Source: Methanosaeta sp. PtaB.Bin018 (GTDB lineage: Archaea; Halobacteriota; Methanosarcinia; Methanotrichales; Methanotrichaceae). Taken from it: a stretch of DNA of 56,177 nucleotides. How positions within the stretch are numbered: the first letter of the stretch is position 1; each line of letters starts with the position of its first letter. Location of the stretch: positions 1 to 56,177 of the forward strand of contig MVQH01000024.1 of NCBI GenBank assembly GCA_002067755.1. Reading direction: 5' to 3'. The notes beneath the pieces were generated by a model. That model ran no database searches, had not been told where the DNA came from, and was given only the letters and a program-made list of their open reading frames with translations. The translations under genes and the position numbers were made by a program. Below, one piece after another: positions 24,947-31,602 of this stretch.

Positions 24947-26184
24947 AGGCCGATCTTATGAGTGAGATTGCTGATATCGAGATGGAAGGCCACCTCATCG
25001 ACTCACAGATCCTGACCAAAGTTCTGGATAAGGTCATGGACATGGGAGGCGAGTTTGAGATCAAGAACTTTCGGATAGGCCAAAGGAAGAACGACACCAG
25101 TTATGTGCAGATCACAGTCACTGGTGAGGACGCTGCACACCTGGACAGGATACTGCTTGAGCTTCACGCCTTGGGGGCACGTCTTGTGGAGATGGATGAT
25201 GTTCGCACAGCCATCGCACCTGGCGACATGGTTGTGCCCAGAGGGTTTTACTCCACCACAAATCATCCCACCTATGTGCGCTATCAAGGCGCTTGGGTGG
25301 AGGTTGAGCACAACCACATGGATTGCCTCATAGTCCTCAAGGATGGCCGTGCCATATGCACACCCATCGGCCACATCAAGAAAGGCGATCGCGTTGTGAT
25401 AGGAACATCAGGAGTCAAGGTCGTGCCGCCCGAACGTCCCAGGGAGAAGACGTTCTTTGGGTTCATGTCCAATGAGGTCTCCTCAGAGAGACCAAGTGGT
25501 GAGCTCGTCCGTCAGCTCGCCAGAGAGATAATTAGGACAAAAAGCGCCGGAGGGAAGATCGCCGTGGTTTGCGGACCTGCCGTAGTTCACACCGGCGCAG
25601 CACCATCCCTGGCAAAGCTCGTGCGGGACGGATATGTGGATGTGCTCCTGGCAGGAAATGCCGTAGCAGTGCATGACATCGAGCGCCAGCTCTTCGGCAC
25701 CAGCCTCGGCATGAACTGCGCTGGAAATGCTATTTCAGGAGGGCATAGGAATCATCTTTACGCTATCAGCGAGATCATGGCCAGCGGCTCAATTCGGAAT
25801 GCCATAGCAGAGGGCAAGCTCAAAGGAGGGATAATTTACGAGTGCATTAAGAGAGGCACGACCTTCGTCCTGGCAGGATCGATTCGCGATGATGGACCTC
25901 TTCCCGAGGTCATCACTGACACAGTGCAGGCCAAGGATGCCATGGATGCTGCGCTGCAGGGAGTGGACATGACGATAATGCTGGGAACGATGCTGCACTC
26001 CATCGCAGTAGGCAATCTGCTGCCCTCCTTCGTCAAGACCATTTGCGTCGATATCAATCCAGCAACAGTTACAAAGCTCATGGACAGAGGGTCTGCTCAA
26101 GCCATAGGCCTAGTGACGGATATTGGAATCTTCTTGCCTCAGTTGGCTGAGGAGATCGACAAGCAGAAGCAAGAGATGGTCTAA
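24943..26184 (+). CDS. Archaeal ornithine cyclodeaminase / LOR-SDH domain protein (TIGR00300 type)
   Basis: The GTG at 24943 overlaps the RNA ligase stop as GTGA and has GGTGA seven bases upstream, so it is preferred over TTG 24940. The 413-residue protein begins with the small LOR/SDH domain (VKADLMSEIADIEMEGHLID) and continues with a Rossmann-like part (KIAVVCGPAVVHTGAAPSLA, GNAVAVHDIERQLFGTSLG). Homologues are the archaeal ornithine cyclodeaminases, studied in Methanococcus maripaludis, which make proline from ornithine; they resemble the C-terminal part of cyanobacterial AgrE. That assignment is by family, not by visible catalytic proof. It is the last protein gene of the CBS unit. Confidence 0.85.
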   Translation: MKADLMSEIADIEMEGHLIDSQILTKVLDKVMDMGGEFEIKNFRIGQRKNDTSYVQITVTGEDAAHLDRILLELHALGARLVEMDDVRTAIAPGDMVVPRGFYSTTNHPTYVRYQGAWVEVEHNHMDCLIVLKDGRAICTPIGHIKKGDRVVIGTSGVKVVPPERPREKTFFGFMSNEVSSERPSGELVRQLAREIIRTKSAGGKIAVVCGPAVVHTGAAPSLAKLVRDGYVDVLLAGNAVAVHDIERQLFGTSLGMNCAGNAISGGHRNHLYAISEIMASGSIRNAIAEGKLKGGIIYECIKRGTTFVLAGSIRDDGPLPEVITDTVQAKDAMDAALQGVDMTIMLGTMLHSIAVGNLLPSFVKTICVDINPATVTKLMDRGSAQAIGLVTDIGIFLPQLAEEIDKQKQEMV

Positions 26185-26249
26185 AGCCCCCTCGTTGTGG
26201 ATCGCAAATCTTAAATTCGCAAGGATATGAGCTACTAAGAGCATCACAT

Positions 26250-26338
26250 GCCGCCGTGGCTTAGCCCGGTTAAAGCGGCTGATTCGTAAGGATATCCGAA
26301 AGATCAGCAGTCCATGGGTTCGAATCCCATCGGCGGCT
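26250..26338 (+). tRNA. tRNA-Thr(CGU) with a 14-nt intron
   Basis: The acceptor strands GCCGCCG and CGGCGGC pair perfectly. The D arm (GCTT/AAGC), the T arm (ATGGG TTCGAAT CCCAT) and a five-base variable loop are all present. The anticodon stem GCTGA/TCAGC only forms if 14 bases are removed after position 37. The spliced loop is TTCGTAA, anticodon CGU, which reads ACG (Thr). The discriminator is U and CCA is not encoded. It lies 65 bases after the cyclodeaminase gene. Confidence 0.95.
26289..26302 (+). other. tRNA intron with bulge-helix-bulge structure
   Basis: The 14-base intron sits at the canonical 37/38 position. The 5-bp anticodon stem, a 3-base bulge (AGA), a 4-bp helix (TTCG with CGAA) and a 3-base bulge (TAA) form the strict bulge-helix-bulge recognised by the archaeal splicing endonuclease. 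The terminal loop is very small (GGATATC), near the minimum for such an intron. Confidence 0.92.
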
Positions 26339-26360
26339 CTTTTGCTTTGCTCCTTTAAGC

Positions 26361-26441
26361 CTTTATAAGCAGTATTTAAGTGCTTTATAAGCAACTTATA
26401 AATCTTAAATACTCACATATATATACCTCCACTTTATAAAG
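26361..26441 (+). promoter_or_regulatory. tbp promoter region with repeated TATA-like elements
   Basis: Between the tRNA and tbp there are two copies of CTTTATAAGCA (26361 and 26383, 22 bases apart), then ACTTATAAATC, CATATATATAC and ACTTTATAAAGAGT. Several of these match the archaeal TATA box. Their repetition upstream of the gene for the TATA-binding protein itself suggests autoregulation, with TBP bound to decoy or competing sites, or several transcription starts. Confidence 0.55.
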
Positions 26442-26462
26442 AGTGTTTGGAGATATTTGCCT

Positions 26463-27014
26463 ATGGAGTCCACAATAAATATCGAGAACGTGGTGGCATC
26501 TACCAAGCTGGCGGAGGAGTTTGACCTACACAAGATCGAAGCCGAGCTGGAGGGCGCAGAGTATAACAAAGAGAAGTTTCCCGGCCTCGTCTACAGGGTC
26601 AAGGCCCCCAGGGCTGCTTTTCTCATCTTCACCTCTGGCAAGGTGGTTTGCACTGGGGCCAAGAACGTCGAGGACGTTCGCACTGTCATCACAAACATGG
26701 CCAAGACGCTCAAGTCCATCGGCTTTGAGAATATAGATCTTGAGCCCGAGATCCACGTTCAGAACATTGTGGCTTCTGCAGACCTCAAGACAGATTTGAA
26801 CTTGAATGCCATCGCCCTGGGCCTGGGACTTGAGAACATCGAGTACGAGCCTGAGCAGTTTCCCGGGCTGGTTTACAGGATCAAGCAGCCCAAGGTAGTT
26901 GTGCTGATATTCAGCTCCGGCAAATTGGTCGTGACTGGCGGCAAATCGCCGGAGGAGTGTGAGGAGGGCGTGCGGATCGTGCGGCAGCAGCTTGAGAACA
27001 TGGGACTGCTTTAA
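26463..27014 (+). CDS. tbp: TATA-box-binding protein
   Basis: From ATG 26463 the protein has 183 residues, the normal archaeal length. The saddle is built from two direct repeats: [20 protein letters not shown] with [18 protein letters not shown] and [10 protein letters not shown], then [19 protein letters not shown] with [18 protein letters not shown] and [10 protein letters not shown]. The paired phenylalanines that kink the minor groove are in FPGL and FLIF/VLIF. TBP recruits TFB and RNA polymerase at promoters. It follows the tRNA-Thr gene and an unusually TATA-rich leader. The short acidic tail of some TBPs is absent. Confidence 0.95.
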   Translation: MESTINIENVVASTKLAEEFDLHKIEAELEGAEYNKEKFPGLVYRVKAPRAAFLIFTSGKVVCTGAKNVEDVRTVITNMAKTLKSIGFENIDLEPEIHVQNIVASADLKTDLNLNAIALGLGLENIEYEPEQFPGLVYRIKQPKVVVLIFSSGKLVVTGGKSPEECEEGVRIVRQQLENMGLL

Positions 27015-27112
27015 AACGATTTTCATTTTTTTGGGTTCATCCAATCTATCACGAAAATTACTTAAATTAAGGGCGCCAACTAAGATCTAAAAGTGATCTG
27101 GAGGGCGTGGCA

Positions 27113-27253
27113 GTGTTGGACTTTGGGGAGAGTTCAGTTCAAGGAACGTTCTTGGAGAGCCTGGATAAGAACAAATACAGCGACTTGGTCCTCTCTTGCA
27201 TTTTGATTCTGGCGTTCATCATACTGATAATTGTATCTGCCATGCTCACTTGA
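27113..27253 (+). CDS. Small single-pass membrane protein
   Basis: A 46-residue frame starting at GTG 27113, which has GGAGG eight bases upstream; GTG 27107 is the alternative. A hydrophilic N-terminal half (LDFGESSVQGTFLESLDKNKYSD) precedes one transmembrane helix (LVLSCILILAFIILIIVSAML) that ends the protein. This is a tail-anchored layout. It resembles neither SecE nor Sec61-beta clearly, so I leave it unnamed. It converges with hisS on the other strand. Confidence 0.5.
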   Translation: MLDFGESSVQGTFLESLDKNKYSDLVLSCILILAFIILIIVSAMLT

Positions 27254-27295
27254 AGGACGAGATTTATGCATTCTCTTTCGCGAATGCCCTTCGCC

Positions 27296-28642
27296 TCACA
27301 GGTATTTGAAATGCTCAGCCAGCCGCTCCTCGATCTGGGCCATCGTCAAGCTCTCTTGCTCTCCAGTCAGCATATTGCGCAAGACCAGCTTTCCAGAGTC
27401 CAGCTCATTTCTGCCTAATATTATCACGAACTGGGCGCCTGCTGATGCCGCTGCCTTGAGCTGCGCGCCAAGTCCCCTGCCCATGACGTCCAGAACGACT
27501 GGCACCTTTTGGCGTAGCTTCTTTGCAATCTTCGCAGCATCGGCTTTGACATCGGGAGTAAATGCCAGGAAGACTGGAGGGTTTCGCTCATCCTTTATCT
27601 GCACAATCTCCATGATGCGATCGAAGCCGAGGCCAAAGCCCGTGGACGAGGTCTCCTTGCCTCCGAAGAGGCTGGCCAGCTCATAGGTCCCCCCGCCGCA
27701 GATCTGCCGCTGCGCACCCAATCCCTCTGCGTAGATCTCGAAGACCGTGCCCGAGTAGTACTCCAGGCCGCGCACGATCTCGAAGTCGGTGGTGAAGTCG
27801 ACGCCATAGGCTTCGAGGAGCTCCACAGTCTCACGAAACTCATCAATCCTCAGCTCTGCGCTCACGAGACGGCCAGTGCGTGCCGAGGCCCTGCCGGCCA
27901 GCTCTGAAGATCCCGACGTCGCCCCTGCAGTCGAAGCCGACTCCTGAGCCCTAACTGCGCCCAGATCTCTTGCGATCTCTACGGCTTTATCCAGAGCATC
28001 TTTGCCCTTCAGATCGATCAACTCCAGCAGACCGAGATGATTTGCACCAATATCATCGAGGAGCTCAGCCAAAGCCTCGCGCTCTTTTTTGTCGATCATC
28101 CTCATGACCACTGGCCTGTGCTCTATGCCGATCTTGTCCATTAGGGATCTGATCAGCCCGAGGTATCCGATGTGGATCTCGCCAACCACATTGACGCTGC
28201 GCAGCGTCTGGTCTGCAAGCGCGATGACCTCAGCCTCAGAATCAGGCCTGGATCCGCCGATCAGCTCTGCGCCAAGCTGCCAGAACTCCCGGAAGCGTCC
28301 CTTCTGTGGCCGCTCATAACGAAAGCAATTGCCAAAGTAGTAGAGCCTCTGGGGCCGCGGAGCATTCTGCAGCTCAGAGACGTACATGCGCATCACAGGC
28401 GCTGTCAGCTCTGGTCGCAGGGCAAGATCGCGGCCACCCTTGTCCTTGAAGCTATAGATCTCGTCTATCACTGACTGGCCCGACTTTATGGTGAAGAGCT
28501 CCAGGTGCTCAAATGTGGGCGTGGCTATCTCCTGATACCCCCAGCGCCCTAAAATGCCCTCCATGGCCTTCCTGGCTGCGCTTCTCCGCCAGGCTTCTGC
28601 GGGAAGAAAGTCCCTGGTGCCTCTTGGTCTCTGTAAGATCAT
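27296..28642 (-). CDS. hisS: Histidyl-tRNA synthetase
   Basis: The frame opens at 28708; the ATG at 28642 gives the usual N-terminus MILQRPRGTRDFLPAE and 448 residues. Class II motif 2 is seen as YYFGNCFRYERPQKGRFREFWQ, the histidine loop as GLEYYSGTVFEIY, and motif 3 as TGFGLGFDRIMEI. The C-terminal anticodon-binding domain ends at LAEHFKYL. A low-complexity Ala/Ser/Gly stretch of about 35 residues (QESASTAGATSGSSELAGRA) lies between the catalytic core halves and is not usual. hisS lies about 97 bases downstream of the secreted B1 gene on the same strand. Confidence 0.94.
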   Translation of the reverse strand: MILQRPRGTRDFLPAEAWRRSAARKAMEGILGRWGYQEIATPTFEHLELFTIKSGQSVIDEIYSFKDKGGRDLALRPELTAPVMRMYVSELQNAPRPQRLYYFGNCFRYERPQKGRFREFWQLGAELIGGSRPDSEAEVIALADQTLRSVNVVGEIHIGYLGLIRSLMDKIGIEHRPVVMRMIDKKEREALAELLDDIGANHLGLLELIDLKGKDALDKAVEIARDLGAVRAQESASTAGATSGSSELAGRASARTGRLVSAELRIDEFRETVELLEAYGVDFTTDFEIVRGLEYYSGTVFEIYAEGLGAQRQICGGGTYELASLFGGKETSSTGFGLGFDRIMEIVQIKDERNPPVFLAFTPDVKADAAKIAKKLRQKVPVVLDVMGRGLGAQLKAAASAGAQFVIILGRNELDSGKLVLRNMLTGEQESLTMAQIEERLAEHFKYL

Positions 28643-28739
28643 ATCGCAAAGGGTCTTCGCGCGAAATGCCCATATAGTTTGTGATGAGAAAAGACAGCCC
28701 TGTCGCAAAGATCTGCTAGAGGCGAAAGTCCCCTCCGAT

Positions 28740-29432
28740 TCACTTAAGTCTTTCTTCGACCTCTGATGAGCAGACGATGATCTGCACAGGCTTTATGATT
28801 ATATTCGAAGTGGCCACTGCACTGCCACCCTCAACGGTATTTATGGCGCTGACAGTTATGCCGCTAACATCGATGTTCATGCTATTCCCAAAGCGCTGCG
28901 ATGGCCTGCCTTGCCTTGTAGCTTGAGAGCAGTTATCATTGATGCAAGAATTCAATTTATCGTCAACAATCTTTTCAATATCCTCGCCTTCGTCTGCGAT
29001 CGACCACTCTTTTTCCGAGTGCTCCTTGCCTGTAACACTGACGTCCAGAAGATTCGCCAGGCCTTGCGCCTCAGGGTCCCCGTTTTGGAGGTCATCGTAA
29101 AAGATATCCCTTTGTAGGAGGGCATTCATCGCCTTAAGATCTTGAACTTGATGATCGGAATTGGATTCGTTCAAGCGAACCTTCTCCACCACTGGTGCTG
29201 AATGAAGGATAAAATCCGCCCTATGAGTCGATGAGACCTGCGGCCTTCGCGAAGCCCAGGGAAAGATATGGGTATCATTATTGGGAAGCTTGAGCTGCCC
29301 TACATCCGATTCAAATTGAGGATGAATCGAATTTGATCGTTGTTCTGTCGCTGATGCTCCAAGCATCAAGCAGAGACAAACAAAAGTGGCCCCCACCAGC
29401 AATGCGCCGGTGGGCCCCATTTTTCTGTTCAT
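28740..29432 (-). CDS. Secreted protein B1 of a duplicated A-B cassette
   Basis: A 230-residue exported protein. The signal peptide is GALLVGATFVCLCLMLGASA. The middle region has LQRDIFYDDLQNGD, and the C-terminus carries NIDVSGITVSAINTVEGG then ATSNIIIKPVQIIVCS. Its paralogue at 30307 shares this C-terminus (VYVSNILVSAMNTVEGGN, ATSNIIISPVQ) and the RDI-Y/F-x-DD motif. The two cysteines in INDNCSQ may pair. There is no anchor. It begins 30 bases after A1 and is surely co-transcribed with it. No family is recognised. The conserved SAxNTVEGGxAxATSNIII block probably forms a beta-structured assembly or binding module. Confidence 0.75.
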   Translation of the reverse strand: MNRKMGPTGALLVGATFVCLCLMLGASATEQRSNSIHPQFESDVGQLKLPNNDTHIFPWASRRPQVSSTHRADFILHSAPVVEKVRLNESNSDHQVQDLKAMNALLQRDIFYDDLQNGDPEAQGLANLLDVSVTGKEHSEKEWSIADEGEDIEKIVDDKLNSCINDNCSQATRQGRPSQRFGNSMNIDVSGITVSAINTVEGGSAVATSNIIIKPVQIIVCSSEVEERLK

Positions 29433-29462
29433 ATACTACCCTTCAGGCCATGAGACCTGAAA

Positions 29463-29945
29463 TTACTGCTGGTTGGTGGCGATCTCTACGTTGTTTTGAG
29501 CCAGAGTAGACGCAGCGTTCCTCGCGAAGGGGAAGGCACCCTGAATGCCGACTCCGATGGCAGTGGCACTTCTGCTTCCTACCTCGATCTGCTCGACGTT
29601 GTACTTGGGACTGCAAGATGCACATGTGGCACTGTCGCCTGTATCCTGATTTTTCTTGATCTTCAGGTTGTTTTGTGCAGTGACGGCCGCTGAATTCGTG
29701 CCAAATGGTCCTACAAACTGCGCGCCTACACCGATTGACAGAGCGTTATCATTTCCTACCTTAACTGAGTCGTAGTTCGTATTTGACGCTGCAGGGAACT
29801 TGAATGCGCTGCCTTGGGTCTCAAAAATTCCCTCGCCCAGAACATCCACACCACCATTTCCAACTATTGCGCTTTGGGCCATCACTGGAGCCGCAAGAGC
29901 TGCCACAGCCATAGCCAGCACAAAGAATATTGCTACTCTTTTGAT
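29463..29945 (-). CDS. Secreted protein A1 of the duplicated cassette, apparent AUC start
   Basis: From the ATC codon at 29945 the protein reads (M)KRVAIFFVLAMAVAALAAPVMAQ, a perfect signal peptide. The only standard start downstream, GTG 29921, would leave a signal with no positive charge. GGTGAG lies four bases before the ATC, and a TATA box GTATATATATAATT lies 46-59 bases upstream. The paralogue at 30904 has the same arrangement. The mature protein is weakly repetitive: VGNDNALSIGVG, then AQNNLKIKKNQD, and VGSRSATAIGVG, then AQNNVEIATNQQ. The repeats are rich in N, Q, G and A, somewhat like curlin-type amyloid repeats. CASCSP may bind metal or form a disulfide. Confidence 0.7.
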   Translation of the reverse strand: MKRVAIFFVLAMAVAALAAPVMAQSAIVGNGGVDVLGEGIFETQGSAFKFPAASNTNYDSVKVGNDNALSIGVGAQFVGPFGTNSAAVTAQNNLKIKKNQDTGDSATCASCSPKYNVEQIEVGSRSATAIGVGIQGAFPFARNAASTLAQNNVEIATNQQ

Positions 29946-30080
29946 AGTCTCACCCCATAAATCTTTTTAGATTAGACTTAACTAAATCCCAATTATATAT
30001 ATACTTTTTGGCGTCTTTTTTAAAGATGTAATAGAATTATAGAGATATTTGAAACCAAAAATTTTCCATGCGATATTGGA

Positions 30081-30108
30081 GATGAGATATGCAAGATGAG
30101 ATATGCGA
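30081..30108. repeat. 14-bp near-perfect tandem duplication
   Basis: GATGAGATATGCAA at 30081-30094 is followed by GATGAGATATGCGA at 30095-30108, one mismatch in 14. It lies in non-coding DNA upstream of A1. Confidence 0.9.
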
Positions 30109-30181
30109 CCCATATAATGCAATCCCAAATAGCAAGCTTCGCATGGCCACAGGACTCAAGAGCTAAATGCAAAAGCCTCGG

Positions 30182-30253
30182 AAAAAACGCCCATGGCCCA
30201 AGGTCACCCATGTGGATGAAAATGGATCTTTGCGATAACCATTTTCATGCCAA
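30182..30253. repeat. 72-bp structured intergenic element, copy 1
   Basis: 67 of 72 bases match the copy at 39309-39380, with no gaps. It holds a short hairpin (TGGCC-CAA-GGTCA) and a 10-bp hairpin (ATGAAAATGG with CCATTTTCAT) around a 13-base loop. Two of the five differences lie in that loop and one changes an A-U pair to G-U on the plus strand, so pairing is kept. An A-rich start on the plus strand reads as a T-run on the minus strand. It may be a small RNA or a mobile repeat. Confidence 0.8.
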
Positions 30254-30306
30254 GAAACAGATTAGGTTTTTCGCCTTTGCTAGAGATATTGGGCCCATAT
30301 CGGGCA

Positions 30307-30870
30307 TTATTTCAACTTTTCTGATACCTCAGGGAGGGAGTAGATCATAGTTTGGACAGGACTTATGATTATATTGGACGTGGCTGCTGCATTGCCACCT
30401 TCAACTGTATTCATGGCGCTAACCAATATATTGCTTACATAGACATTAAGATGGTTTCCAACAAAACAGGACCCGTAACCTCTAGGCTCTCCATTCGGAT
30501 GATCGCTTCCATCAGTCAGACCGCCATCTACCCATATTTCCAAAGCGTTGCCAACAGGTTGGCGCCCCTGACCATCGGTCCGAGAATCATCCCAATAAAT
30601 ATCCCGTCGCTTTAATTCATTTGTTACAGATAGGTCCTCCACTTTTGCCTTTGAATGAGAGCCATTTATGAGAATCGCCTCATCGAGAAGCTCGAGCTGC
30701 CCTACTGCAGGCCTCTGCCCATGATGAACGAGATCAGATTGAAATTCTTTGACCTTATTGAGCGGCTCGGACAGATCAGGGTGATGCTCTGCTAAGGCCA
30801 AGATCGATAAAAAGCAAATAAAGAAAAAAACCACCAGCAGCATGCCAGTGGATTTTAGCAGGGCATCCAT
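30307..30870 (-). CDS. Secreted protein B2 of the duplicated cassette
   Basis: A 187-residue paralogue of B1 with a signal peptide (LLVVFFFICFLSILALA). It has the shared RRDIYWDDSRTD motif and the C-terminal block NVYVSNILVSAMNTVEGGNA, ATSNIIISPVQTMIYS. B1 has a longer middle section of about 40 residues that B2 lacks. B2 starts 33 bases after A2, the same spacing as in the A1-B1 pair, so the pair was duplicated as a unit. No anchor, enzyme motif or known domain is seen. The plus-strand reading of this area is not a gene. Confidence 0.75.
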   Translation of the reverse strand: MDALLKSTGMLLVVFFFICFLSILALAEHHPDLSEPLNKVKEFQSDLVHHGQRPAVGQLELLDEAILINGSHSKAKVEDLSVTNELKRRDIYWDDSRTDGQGRQPVGNALEIWVDGGLTDGSDHPNGEPRGYGSCFVGNHLNVYVSNILVSAMNTVEGGNAAATSNIIISPVQTMIYSLPEVSEKLK

Positions 30871-30903
30871 ACAGTACCGTCTTTTTAGGTCGGATATCAG
30901 GAT

Positions 30904-31362
30904 CTACTGCTGATTGTCCACGATCTTCACATTGTTGGCGGCTTGGGCAAATCCGAATGCAAGAGATTCTCTGTTGCCAACCTTGATCTGTGCGATGTTA
31001 AGCTTAAGACAGCTATCCTGACAGATTGGGTTGCCTTCTGCATCGTTAGCCACACATGGATCACAGGCGCCTGAGTCCTGGTTCTTCTTGATCTCCAGAT
31101 TATTCTGAGCATTGGCAGGACCATTGCTAAATCCGAATGGGAAGCTTTTGCCCATTCCAAATGCTGTAGCTTTATCGTTTCCCACCTGCACTGAGCCGTA
31201 GCTGGTATCTTGGTAGACAGGGAAGGTGAATGCGCTCCCATCAGTCTCGAAGATGCCATCGCCCAAAATGTCTACCTTGTCTCCACCCATTGCCGTCTGA
31301 GCCATAACTGGAACCGAAAGAAACGCCATGGCCAGAGCCACAAATACTCCTATTTTTTTGAT
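30904..31362 (-). CDS. Secreted protein A2 of the duplicated cassette, apparent AUC start
   Basis: From ATC 31362 the protein reads (M)KKIGVFVALAMAFLSVPVMAQ, a typical signal peptide, with GGTGAG four bases upstream; GTG 31341 is the first standard codon. The leader TATGGGGTGAGACTATCAAA is conserved with A1, and the TATA box (AAATATAAGT) lies at the same distance. The mature protein shares DGIFETDGSAFTFP, VGNDKATAFGMG, AQNNLEIKKNQDSG and the ending ANNVKIVDNQQ with A1. Four cysteines occur in the central insert (CDPCVAND, ICQDSC). Length 152 residues. Confidence 0.72.
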   Translation of the reverse strand: MKKIGVFVALAMAFLSVPVMAQTAMGGDKVDILGDGIFETDGSAFTFPVYQDTSYGSVQVGNDKATAFGMGKSFPFGFSNGPANAQNNLEIKKNQDSGACDPCVANDAEGNPICQDSCLKLNIAQIKVGNRESLAFGFAQAANNVKIVDNQQ

Positions 31363-31602
31363 AGTCTCACCCCATACATTCTTTAATATAGTCTTCTGTG
31401 GGTATTAATAATACTTATATTTTTTGGTAAGTTATACTCGATTTTTTCCCATGGCCGTCAGATAAAAACGCTGATATTCTACGATGATATCTAGAGTCCT
31501 ACGATGGTGTCTTGGGAGGGCACTCAATAAAAATGTAGGGGGATATGATTGAAAATCATAAATAATATAATAACTTTTGGTGGTAAAATAAAAATCGTAT
31601 AG

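Larger units (their letters stand above)
29946..30306. promoter_or_regulatory. A1 promoter and leader region with two repeat features
   Basis: The minus-strand promoter of A1 is near 29991-30004 (TATATATA). Upstream lie a 14-bp tandem duplication (30081-30108) and the first copy of a 72-bp structured element (30182-30253). No protein gene is credible here. Confidence 0.6.

Noticed and set aside
31436-31540. Weak direct repeat (CTACGATG) between A2 and polB
   Set aside because: Too short and diverged to call a repeat or operator.
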